NCBI GenBank assembly: GCA_020438245.1
Contig: JAGQUY010000576.1
Location: 1-6,252, forward strand
Origin: Bacteroidota bacterium
GTDB lineage: Bacteria; CLD3; SB21
Length of the DNA stretch: 6,252 bases
Direction of reading: 5' to 3'
Each line of letters starts with the position of its first letter. The first letter of the stretch is position 1. The notes beneath the pieces are model-generated. The model did not search any database. It was not told where the DNA came from and saw only the letters and a program-made list of their open reading frames with translations. This document shows positions 1-6,252 of this stretch, in pieces. The position numbers were made by a program, and so were the translations under genes.

Positions 1-2829
1 CATCATATAGTCGAATTCAACTGCCTGTTTATACTTATCGATTTTTTCTGCAATGGTCTTCAAGGCTTCGTTTTGGGTTCCCGGACCCTTGATCTCCTTA
101 TCATATACATCAAGCAGCTGGCGTAAGTTGAGGAGATATTCCTTGAAGTGAACGGCATTACCGTAGATGTTGGCGAGCGGATTGTTCATCTCATGCGCAA
201 TACCTGCAACGATCTGAACGAGCGAGGCCATTTTCTTGGAATGAATCAAGTCGGTCTGGGCTTTGGAGAGTTCGACAATGCTCTTTTCCAATTCGGTCTT
301 TTGTTTTTCGAGGATTTGGTGCTGCCGGTTGATTTCATCGTTTTGTTTTCTGATTTCCTGGGTCCGCAGGTTGATGCGATGCTCCAGGTCCTGACTGTGC
401 ATCTCCAGTCGTCGAATTCGCGTATGATAAGCGGCATAACCGACTCCGATCACACCTCCAACCGTCAACAAAAGGAACCACCATTGTTTCCAAAAGGGCG
501 GCAGTATGGTAAAATCAAGGGAGACGGTTGTAGTTTTTATCGTACTTGTCGGACTTAGTGCTCTGAATTCAAAGGTGTAGTTTCCATTATCCAGATTTGT
601 GTACCTGACACTGCGGGAGAGTGTAGGCGGACTCCAATCATGATCAAAACCCGCAAGCCGATACTGATACTTCGTTGAACCTTCCCGTTTGAATGTCAAC
701 GCAATGAATTGGATTTCAACATTGTGCTCTTTGGAGTCTAGTATGATGTCTTCGGTGATGGGTTTGGCCGACGAGCTGGCCGAGAATTTCTTGACATAGG
801 CGGGAATCGTTGTGGGTATGTCAATATCCAGGGAGGGTAGGTACCTTGTTACGCCTCCAAACAACGACATCCAAAGGGTTCCATCTCGATCAACCATCAA
901 CGCATCTGCCACAGCACCCTCTTCACCGGCTAATCCGTCAGTCCGGTAATAAACGTTGACCACCTTATTGCTCTCAATGTCATACTGATGCACTCCCCGG
1001 GTGGTGCAGATCCAGAGATAGCCGGACGGATCCTGCTCCATGCACGTCAGGGTCTGATTGAGAAACCCCGCCCTTCCAAGGTCAATGGTATTAACCGCCT
1101 TGATTTGGTATTGCTCGTCCAACCCAATCTGTATCAGGGCCCCGTCTGCGCATATCCATAGATTGTGTTTTCTGTCCTCGAGGATATCATTGATGATTCG
1201 TTCCGGCAGAGGGATATCAAGTTCATGGATGACCGGCTTGGGCAGCCCCACTTGGTCATGATCAATACGCGATAGACCGTTATTCGTGCCGATCCATAAG
1301 TTGCCACGTTTGTCTCGTACCAACCGGCGAATAAAGTCGCTCGGCAATCCTTCGGCACGGCTGAACTTCAGCATGTCCGAGCCGTTCCATCTTGCCAGTC
1401 CCGCAATAGAACCAATCCAAAGATTTCCCGAATTATCGAACTCGATTTGTCGGACGGTGTTCGAGGAAAACGATTCTGCCTCTCTCAGGGTTATGAAACC
1501 ACGGCCATCGAACCTTGCAATACCTTTCTCCGTTGCGACCCACATAGAACCCGATTTGTCAAGGGCAAAGTCCCAGATACTCAAATTGGGAAGGCCGTTT
1601 GCCGCTCCAAGATTCCGACTATGGTATTGGTCCCGGGACGTTCCTGCGCCTTCAACGGAAAAAACCGAAATTCCGCTGTTGGTTCCTACCCAGATATCAC
1701 CATTGGATGCAGTAGCAATCGGTCCGGGGATTTCATTGGGTAACCCGTCGTTCATGAGGAAGGTGTGGAACTTTTCGCTCGTCAGCTTGCCGATTCCATT
1801 GCCATAGGTTGTGACCCAGATATTATTCTCCCGGTCGGCGAATACGAAGCGGCATTGATTGTTTACGAGGCCATTTTTCACGCCGTAGGTTGTGACCCGC
1901 AGACGTCGCGTCTTTTCCTCCATCTTAGACATTTCTGAAAAGGTAAGTTTAGTGAGCCCGTTGGCAGTGCCAACCCACAGATTGCCGAGTTGACCAAGGG
2001 CCATGGACCGAATGTCATCGCTCGGGAAACCGTCGTTGATTCCGTACGTCTCGAATTTCCTTGTAGTGGAGGAAGTCAATATATCTACAAACTTTGCAAC
2101 GCCCGATTTGGTTCCCAACCAGATGACACCGCTCAGATCTTCGACAATAGCTGTTACAAAAGGAGATCGAAGGCCGTTCTGCGTCGAAAAATTGACCGGA
2201 GCCGTTTGAAGTCGTTTGTCAAGGACCGAGACACCGGCGTCGGTGCCAATCCACAAATGTCCTGCGGCATCCGAAAAGATCTTGGTGACAACATTACTGA
2301 TCAGGCCCTGGGTCTTGCCGATGATGGTCGTCTGGTTGATCTTCCATTCGCCCGCCTCATCGGTATACGTCAACTGAACAAGGCCGCTGGTTCTGGTGCC
2401 GAGCCAAAGCGTCTGGTTGGAATCCACCCAGATGCAAGAATAATCCATAGGAGGCAGACCGTTTCTGGCGTCCAGTCGCTTCACATTGCGCATACGTCCG
2501 TCTATGGTTTCTTCAAACATAGCGAGTCCGTTAACCATCAAGGCCCACATTCTTCCTTGAGCGTCTTCCGACAGTTGGATACCGGCGTTGCTGGGTAATC
2601 CGTCCTGTTTGGTATAGGTGCGAAATTCAACGCCATCGTATCTAGAAAGCCCTGAATTGGAAACGAACCACATGAAACCCTTGGAATCCTGCATCACCGA
2701 CGAAATCTGAGCTTGCGGGAGGCCGTCCGCGGTAGAGTACGTTTTGAAAGGAAGCTGTTGGGCGATAAGATGGGTCTGGATTGCCAGTACGGCGGCGGTC
2801 AGTCTCAGAATGAAGAGGGAGACTCGCAT
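1..2829 (-). CDS. Two-component sensor histidine kinase with double beta-propeller (Reg_prop/Y_Y_Y) periplasmic sensor, 3'-truncated by window edge
   Basis: The frame is open from an ATG at 2829 to base 1, giving 943 visible residues with no stop. Residues 1-23 form a signal peptide (hydrophobic core, then LIAQQ). Residues 26-663 carry 14 copies of the Reg_prop motif (W-[IV]-G-T-x-x-G-[LI] and variants), with Trp at 54, 95, 142, 193, 237, 285, 338, 380, 430, 471, 512, 558, 606 and 653. Such a count normally folds as two seven-bladed propellers. A Y_Y_Y domain follows (about 676-777; YQYRL at 721, YTNL at 743), then PPFW at 777-780, one membrane helix (782-800) and a coiled coil (803-866). The HisKA box AGIAHEMNNPLANI has its phospho-acceptor at His879. 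No PAS or HAMP domain is seen. The ATPase domain, and any receiver or DNA-binding domain, must lie beyond base 1. The ATG is 1 nt after the cyclase stop without a clear Shine-Dalgarno sequence, suggesting coupled translation. The role is sensing a periplasmic ligand and autophosphorylating; the ligand is unknown. Confidence 0.93.
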   Translation of the reverse strand, partial: MRVSLFILRLTAAVLAIQTHLIAQQLPFKTYSTADGLPQAQISSVMQDSKGFMWFVSNSGLSRYDGVEFRTYTKQDGLPSNAGIQLSEDAQGRMWALMVNGLAMFEETIDGRMRNVKRLDARNGLPPMDYSCIWVDSNQTLWLGTRTSGLVQLTYTDEAGEWKINQTTIIGKTQGLISNVVTKIFSDAAGHLWIGTDAGVSVLDKRLQTAPVNFSTQNGLRSPFVTAIVEDLSGVIWLGTKSGVAKFVDILTSSTTRKFETYGINDGFPSDDIRSMALGQLGNLWVGTANGLTKLTFSEMSKMEEKTRRLRVTTYGVKNGLVNNQCRFVFADRENNIWVTTYGNGIGKLTSEKFHTFLMNDGLPNEIPGPIATASNGDIWVGTNSGISVFSVEGAGTSRDQYHSRNLGAANGLPNLSIWDFALDKSGSMWVATEKGIARFDGRGFITLREAESFSSNTVRQIEFDNSGNLWIGSIAGLARWNGSDMLKFSRAEGLPSDFIRRLVRDKRGNLWIGTNNGLSRIDHDQVGLPKPVIHELDIPLPERIINDILEDRKHNLWICADGALIQIGLDEQYQIKAVNTIDLGRAGFLNQTLTCMEQDPSGYLWICTTRGVHQYDIESNKVVNVYYRTDGLAGEEGAVADALMVDRDGTLWMSLFGGVTRYLPSLDIDIPTTIPAYVKKFSASSSAKPITEDIILDSKEHNVEIQFIALTFKREGSTKYQYRLAGFDHDWSPPTLSRSVRYTNLDNGNYTFEFRALSPTSTIKTTTVSLDFTILPPFWKQWWFLLLTVGGVIGVGYAAYHTRIRRLEMHSQDLEHRINLRTQEIRKQNDEINRQHQILEKQKTELEKSIVELSKAQTDLIHSKKMASLVQIVAGIAHEMNNPLANIYGNAVHFKEYLLNLRQLLDVYDKEIKGPGTQNEALKTIAEKIDKYKQAVEFDYMM
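841..2754 (-). repeat. 14 Reg_prop beta-propeller motifs inside the sensor kinase gene
   Basis: This is the protein-level repeat region of the sensor kinase (residues 26-663). The 14 motif Trp residues are spaced 41-53 residues apart. Most repeats read D-x-x-G-x-[LI]-W-[IV]-G-T-x-x-G-[LI]-x-[RK], commonly preceded by N/D-G-L-P. Blades 1 and 2 (WFVSNSG, WALMVNG), 7 (WVTTYGNG), 12 and 13 (both WIC) and 14 (WMSLFGG) depart most from the WIGT consensus. At DNA level the copies are diverged, so this is an old domain repeat and not a recent tandem duplication. Confidence 0.88.
1805..1898 (-). repeat. Short direct repeat, two 13-nt copies 81 nt apart
   Basis: The plus-strand string taggttgtgaccc occurs at 1805-1817 and 1886-1898. 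Both copies lie in the same reading frame of the kinase gene and encode V-T-T-Y-G, at residues 312-316 and 339-343, 27 codons apart. They fall just before and inside propeller motif 7. Either a small internal duplication or chance similarity in a repetitive domain could explain it. Confidence 0.5.
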
Positions 2830-2833
2830 GCTA
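2827..2833 (-). promoter_or_regulatory. Cyclase-to-kinase gene junction, likely translational coupling
   Basis: Read on the minus strand the junction is TAG-C-ATG: the cyclase stop, one base, then the kinase start. The bases upstream show no purine-rich ribosome binding site. Re-initiation by ribosomes finishing the cyclase is the simplest explanation. This is inferred from spacing only. Confidence 0.5.
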
Positions 2834-3595
2834 CGAGGATTGACGCACATAGATGCGCGTTTGATTTCTGCCACCATTTTTCGCTTCGTAGAGAGCGAAA
2901 TCCGTAGCCTTCAACAATTCGACGGCGTTGATTTCGGAAAGATCACCTTCATTCTGCTGAACCGAGCAGAGTCCGGCGCTGATTGTTATTTTAACCGAGT
3001 GTCCGTCTGCTTGAAACGTTCGAGCGGCAATCTCTTCCCTCAGCATTTCAATAAATCGGAACGCATTGTTCTGCGATGTTTCCGGGAGGATCAATATAAA
3101 TTCTTCACCCCCGTATCTGGCGAATATGTCTGATTCACGTATTCGTTTGTAAACCAGGTCCGCAATCGCCCTCAGAATGTGGTCGCCCGCAACATGGCCA
3201 TACTGATCATTCGTAGCCTTGAAAAAATCCAGGTCAAACAAAATCAGGTTAAGTTCCGATTTGTACCTGATTGCCCGGTGCAATTCTTCGTCCAATCTCA
3301 TTCTGAAGTACCGCCGGTTATAGATTCCGGTCAAGTCATCACGGATTGCCAATTCTTTGAATTGTAATTCTTTCGCCCGGAGACGATCTGCAAGATGGCC
3401 CATAAAAAAGCCGAACGCCATTACGGCCACGAGCGTGCTTATGGACATATAGACATAGAAAAAGTCGTACTGTCGGTATTCGGCAAGAACGATAGCCATG
3501 TCCCATGTTGGCCAGGTGTGCAGGAGAAGGGCGCCAAGCGGAGCTCCAAGTCCGATCAGCCCGCCCAGCAAACTGTACCACAAACGATTGCGCAA
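2831..3595 (-). CDS. Membrane-anchored diguanylate cyclase (GGDEF domain)
   Basis: This protein makes cyclic di-GMP from two GTP at the inner membrane. With the chosen TTG start it has 254 residues: two membrane helices (about 8-28 and 48-69), a short linker, and a GGDEF domain at about 81-249. The opening motif DLTGIYNRR is at 87-95. The residues matching the characterised PleD cyclase are all present: metal-binding Asp121 and Glu164, substrate-contacting Asn129 and Asp138, and Lys126. The signature is GGEEF at 162-166. An RESD inhibitory I-site sits at 153-156, five residues before it, so product feedback inhibition is expected. No sensor domain other than the membrane segment is seen. The TTG at 3595 lies 10 nt after the lnt stop and follows a purine stretch (AAAGAG). 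In-frame TTG codons at 3583 and 3571 are alternatives. The same frame is open up to an ATG at 3802, but that would overlap lnt by 197 nt. The function is firm and the start is uncertain. Confidence 0.9.
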   Translation of the reverse strand: MRNRLWYSLLGGLIGLGAPLGALLLHTWPTWDMAIVLAEYRQYDFFYVYMSISTLVAVMAFGFFMGHLADRLRAKELQFKELAIRDDLTGIYNRRYFRMRLDEELHRAIRYKSELNLILFDLDFFKATNDQYGHVAGDHILRAIADLVYKRIRESDIFARYGGEEFILILPETSQNNAFRFIEMLREEIAARTFQADGHSVKITISAGLCSVQQNEGDLSEINAVELLKATDFALYEAKNGGRNQTRIYVRQSS

Positions 3596-3608
3596 GGTGC
3601 TCTTTCTA
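3593..3608 (-). promoter_or_regulatory. lnt stop, putative ribosome binding site and TTG start of the cyclase gene
   Basis: On the minus strand the lnt TAG is followed by AAAGAGCACC and then TTG. AAAGAG is a weak Shine-Dalgarno-like purine run four bases before the TTG. The first in-frame ATG after the lnt stop (at 3499) would remove the first membrane helix, which favours a TTG start here. Coupled re-initiation after lnt is likely. Confidence 0.45.
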
Positions 3609-5159
3609 CGGAGATGCTCTAATGGGAAAGATAGCACCAAAGACAATAAAAAGAAACATCCCGATAAAACACAGAACGGGAAACCAATCGCCCGTCTTCG
3701 TATAGAACGAGGCAGTACGTGGTACAGAAATAGACGCCGTAAGGACATCCTGAACACCGTTTTGCGTACTTGACATAACCTGCCCGGTTTGATCCACCAC
3801 ATTAGAGATTCCTGAGTTGGCCGAGCGGATTACCGGTACTCGATTTTCGACAGCGCGCAGAACAGCGATCTGTGCATGTTGGATGGGTCCGAACGTACCG
3901 TCGTACCATGCATCGTTGGTAACGATCGCAATAAGCCGCGCGCCAAGACGGACCTGTTCACGGACCAATTGGGGAAAGACCGACTCCAGGCAAATGGCCG
4001 CACCTACAAAAACGGAATCCACGATCTGCCCGTCACGTCGAAGGTGCACGTTCAGCACACGGATTGCACGGCCCGATTCGTAGTCAGGTACACCGATGCT
4101 CATGGCCATGTCCTTCAAAGGGGCAAGGAACGAAGGAACAAATTCGCCGAACGGAACCAGGTGATTCTTGTGATAAATTTGAATTGAGTCCGTTTCAGGT
4201 CCTATTACATATACGGAATTGAAATAATGATACGATGCCCTCTGGTTGATAATAACTTTCTCCCGATGGGGTATGCCAGTTAACAACTCTGTTCGTTTTC
4301 GGGTCAGCAGTTCCCGAATTTCAACATACTTTCCTTCGTCCGCCGGAATTCGATTGGGGATGGCCGTTTCCGGCCAAAGGACCAGGTCAATTCCGTTTGC
4401 AGGAAGCGAGTCGGTGAGGCGCATTACTTCCGTAAATGCAAAATCTCTTTCCAACCACTTCCGATTGGGCTCAATATTTGGCTGAATGATCGCCACGTTC
4501 ATTTGTCGACCACTGATGCTGATATACTGCAGTCGTAATATCCCGTACAGTGCAGGCATCAACAGGACCGCCGCGAACGTCAGATACCAACTTCGACGCC
4601 GTAGCTGGACCACTTCACTTCGCCACATCAGGTACAAGAGTGTATTGATACTAACAATCCAGAAGGTCAGACCGTACATGCCCGTCCATTCAATAAACTG
4701 CACAATGGGAGTGTAGAAGGTCTGCGTGGTTGCCAGGGAATGCCAGGTAAAGCCAAGTTCACCAAGCGACTGAAGATAGTCGATTGAGGTCCACAAAAAA
4801 GGTGCGGCGAGGAAGCCCGTTCGACCCATGCGCACATTGATCCAAGTTTGGAGCACACCGTAGAGTCCCCACCAACAGGCCAGATACAGGATGGTCCCGA
4901 GGTACATGGAAGTCGCCTGAATCTGGGATGCACCCGAATTCCAATTGAGCCAATAGAGCAGAACAGCGAGCGTCGCAAGGCCGGTGAGATAGGAGAGACG
5001 GAATGCGGACCGCAAGGGTTGATCTTCCAGAATCATGAACAGCGGGATCAGTGCGCCGTACGCAAGAATTCCTGTTCTGAAAGGGGGAAAGCTTAGGAAA
5101 AAAAGGGCAATACTGGCCAGCGTGAGTCGGGTAAGTCGAAAACGCTCTGGCACGGGCAA
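3606..5159 (-). CDS. lnt: Apolipoprotein N-acyltransferase (Lnt)
   Basis: Lnt transfers an acyl chain from phospholipid to the N-terminal S-diacylglyceryl cysteine of lipoproteins, the last step of lipoprotein maturation in the inner membrane. The 517 residues match the usual length. Hydrophobic helices fill about residues 12-210, the nitrilase-like domain spans about 220-480, and a C-terminal helix lies at 492-512. The catalytic triad is visible: Glu264 in WPETAIP, Lys331 in HKNHLVPFGEF and Cys390 in GAAICLES. Trp235, Glu339 and Glu392 match further residues reported as important in E. coli Lnt, and TNDAW (414-418) is the usual late motif. The residue after the catalytic Cys is Leu391, where E. 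coli has Tyr. The start is not ATG: TTG at 5159, one base after the speA stop, is the first candidate and GTG at 5153 the next. The first ATG (residue 42) would delete the first helix, and the upstream frame is closed by a TGA inside speA. Confidence 0.96.
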   Translation of the reverse strand: MPVPERFRLTRLTLASIALFFLSFPPFRTGILAYGALIPLFMILEDQPLRSAFRLSYLTGLATLAVLLYWLNWNSGASQIQATSMYLGTILYLACWWGLYGVLQTWINVRMGRTGFLAAPFLWTSIDYLQSLGELGFTWHSLATTQTFYTPIVQFIEWTGMYGLTFWIVSINTLLYLMWRSEVVQLRRRSWYLTFAAVLLMPALYGILRLQYISISGRQMNVAIIQPNIEPNRKWLERDFAFTEVMRLTDSLPANGIDLVLWPETAIPNRIPADEGKYVEIRELLTRKRTELLTGIPHREKVIINQRASYHYFNSVYVIGPETDSIQIYHKNHLVPFGEFVPSFLAPLKDMAMSIGVPDYESGRAIRVLNVHLRRDGQIVDSVFVGAAICLESVFPQLVREQVRLGARLIAIVTNDAWYDGTFGPIQHAQIAVLRAVENRVPVIRSANSGISNVVDQTGQVMSSTQNGVQDVLTASISVPRTASFYTKTGDWFPVLCFIGMFLFIVFGAIFPIRASP

Positions 5160-5163
5160 GTTA
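5157..5163 (-). promoter_or_regulatory. speA-to-lnt junction with non-ATG start
   Basis: On the minus strand the sequence is TAA-C-TTG: the speA stop, one base, then the likely lnt start. The upstream bases (GGGCGAACCCCATAAC) hold no good Shine-Dalgarno sequence. No ATG or GTG occurs in the lnt frame between the preceding in-frame TGA and this TTG. Coupling to speA translation is inferred. Confidence 0.5.
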
Positions 5164-6252
5164 TGGGGTTCGCCCGTTTGAAGACGTAAACTGAAGGTAG
5201 GTATAGTCTTTCAGCCCAAGCTCGTAGGTGTCAAGAAGTCGGACTCCTTCGCTCGGTTTCAAGGTGCCTTCCTTGATACGCTGATCAACACACTTTTTGA
5301 TCAATTTGGTAATTTCATGTTCGTTGTACTGAACCAGCGAAAGTACCTGGGAGACATTCGATCCGGGAATAACTTCTTCAATGTAAAAATTTTCAGGTTC
5401 CTCGTCATCATGGAAAATATGGACCTCATTGACTCTTCCGAAGAGATTGTGCATATCTCCCATAATATCCTGATAGGCACCAAGAAGGAATATTCCCAGG
5501 TAGTACGGCTGACCATTTAGCGGATGCAGTTCCAGTCTGTCTTTAACGTCCTTCAAATCTACAAACTTGGTAATTTTTCCGTCTGAATCACAGGTAATGT
5601 CAACCAGAGTTGCACGCTTGGTGGGTTCTTCCGTCAGGCGATGGAGCGGAACAATGGGAAAAAGATGATCGATCGCCCAGTGATCGAGTAAGGACTGAAA
5701 AATGGAAAAATTACACAGATATTGGTCTGCCAATTTGGGTTCAAGCTCGGCGAGTTCCTCCGGTACGGTCTCCATGTTTTTCGCATATTCCCTGATAACT
5801 CCGATAATTTCCCAATACAGATTTTCGACCTTTCCTTTTTCAATGAGTGAAAGGTATCCAAGAGAAAACAGGGAGTGTGCCTCTTCACGCCGCTGAGCTG
5901 CGTCGTGGTACACTTCCAGATAGTTGGTGTTTTTCTTATGGAGCTGATGACGAATGTCGAGCATTTCCTGAATGATATCCGGGTCGTTGGGTGAATAGTC
6001 GAGCCGTCGGGTGACCTGGTATTTCTCAATACTGCCGAAAATTTCCAAAACCAGAACAGAGTGCAGGGCGACGATTGCCCGCCCGCTTTCGCTGACAATA
6101 TTGGGATGCGGAATGTCGTCTCCGTCGCACACCTCGAGGATCGTGTAAACGATGTCGTTGGCATATTCCTGCAAGGTGTAGTTCATACTGCTGCGAAACG
6201 TCGTTCTCGATCCGTCGTAGTCGACCCCGAGACCTCCGCCGACATCAATATA
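5161..6252 (-). CDS. speA: Biosynthetic arginine decarboxylase (SpeA), C-terminal part, 5' end beyond window
   Basis: SpeA is a PLP-dependent fold-type III enzyme that decarboxylates arginine to agmatine, the first step of the agmatine route to putrescine and spermidine. The frame is open from the right edge to a TAA, giving 363 residues, roughly the last 55-60% of a protein usually about 630-660 long. It begins inside the glycine-rich motif YIDVGGGLGVDYDGSR (visible residues 1-16). Next comes SESGRA (54-59), then LCNFSIFQSLLDHWAIDHLFPI as two motif halves at 179-200, VDITCDSDG (217-225) and LGAYQDIMGDMHNLFG (257-272). The C-terminal segment ends in GLKDYTYL. All of these line up with my recollection of E. 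coli SpeA. The PLP-binding lysine lies in the missing N-terminal part. The Met at 6186 is internal, since the motif before it is in frame. One oddity is ALH where E. coli has AHH, just after the SESGRA motif. It is the first gene of the visible operon. Confidence 0.96.
   Translation of the reverse strand, partial: YIDVGGGLGVDYDGSRTTFRSSMNYTLQEYANDIVYTILEVCDGDDIPHPNIVSESGRAIVALHSVLVLEIFGSIEKYQVTRRLDYSPNDPDIIQEMLDIRHQLHKKNTNYLEVYHDAAQRREEAHSLFSLGYLSLIEKGKVENLYWEIIGVIREYAKNMETVPEELAELEPKLADQYLCNFSIFQSLLDHWAIDHLFPIVPLHRLTEEPTKRATLVDITCDSDGKITKFVDLKDVKDRLELHPLNGQPYYLGIFLLGAYQDIMGDMHNLFGRVNEVHIFHDDEEPENFYIEEVIPGSNVSQVLSLVQYNEHEITKLIKKCVDQRIKEGTLKPSEGVRLLDTYELGLKDYTYLQFTSSNGRTP

Noticed and set aside
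148..558. Plus-strand open frame of 136 codons, partly hydrophobic
   Set aside because: It is the reverse complement of the kinase coiled coil, membrane helix and His box; the minus-strand reading explains the whole stretch.
1286..1807. Plus-strand open frame of 173 codons
   Set aside because: Antisense to the same kinase gene. Its composition follows from the reversed Reg_prop codons and no family is recognisable.
1990..2598. Plus-strand open frame of 202 codons
   Set aside because: It lies wholly antisense to the kinase propeller region, whose translation shows clear conserved motifs. The plus-strand product has no recognisable domain, signal or membrane pattern.
3746..3802. ATG at 3802 or 3748 as the cyclase start
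   Set aside because: Either would overlap lnt out of frame by more than 140 nt. The recognisable cyclase membrane region begins right after the lnt stop. Kept as a finding but not used for the gene call.
5634..6164. Minus-strand open frame of 176 codons in another frame
   Set aside because: Out-of-frame shadow of speA, which reads through the same bases with conserved decarboxylase motifs.
6184..6186. ATG as the start of a 341-residue speA product
   Set aside because: The frame continues upstream to the edge and encodes the conserved YIDVGGGLGVDYDG motif directly before it, so this Met is internal and the gene is cut by the window.
1..6252. Search for promoters, terminators, RNA genes, CRISPR arrays and insertion sequences
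   Set aside because: The four genes leave only about 12 intergenic bases. I saw no stem-loop with a T-run at a gene end, no tRNA-like segment, no spaced repeat array and no terminal inverted repeats.

Overview
The window is protein-coding almost end to end, and every supported gene lies on the minus strand. Transcription therefore runs right to left: arginine decarboxylase (speA, 5' end off the right edge), apolipoprotein N-acyltransferase (lnt), a small membrane diguanylate cyclase, and a very large two-component sensor kinase (3' end off the left edge). The junctions are about 1, 10 and 1 nt. No promoter, terminator, RNA gene, mobile element or CRISPR array is visible. The layout reads as one internal slice of a polycistronic operon.

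The organism is a diderm (Gram-negative-type) bacterium, because Lnt N-acylates lipoproteins in the inner membrane of such cells. Base composition looks close to half G+C. The kinase architecture (Reg_prop propeller repeats, Y_Y_Y domain, one membrane helix, HisKA) is especially common in Bacteroidota and their relatives. Together with the long SpeA-type decarboxylase and the weak or absent Shine-Dalgarno sequences, this suggests a Bacteroidota/Chlorobiota/Ignavibacteria-like (FCB group) genome. That placement is inference; no marker gene is present to settle it.

Region by region: 5161-6252 encodes the C-terminal 363 residues of SpeA, which decarboxylates arginine to agmatine. 3606-5159 encodes Lnt, with its Glu-Lys-Cys nitrilase triad intact and a non-ATG start. 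2831-3595 encodes a two-helix GGDEF protein with all expected catalytic residues and an RxxD product-inhibition site; its start is probably TTG. 1-2829 encodes 943 visible residues of a sensor kinase: signal peptide, 14 propeller motifs (two seven-bladed propellers), Y_Y_Y domain, membrane helix, coiled coil and the phospho-accepting His box. Its ATPase domain lies beyond the window.

Polyamine synthesis and lipoprotein maturation are housekeeping functions. The two downstream genes are signalling proteins: one makes c-di-GMP and the other senses something in the periplasm. The sequence does not show whether the four act in one pathway. Close packing shows likely co-expression, and a functional link is a hypothesis. 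The most notable points are the 14-motif sensor, the mixed operon, the non-ATG starts at two junctions, the long out-of-frame open extension of the cyclase frame into lnt, and single-residue departures from conserved motifs in Lnt and SpeA.
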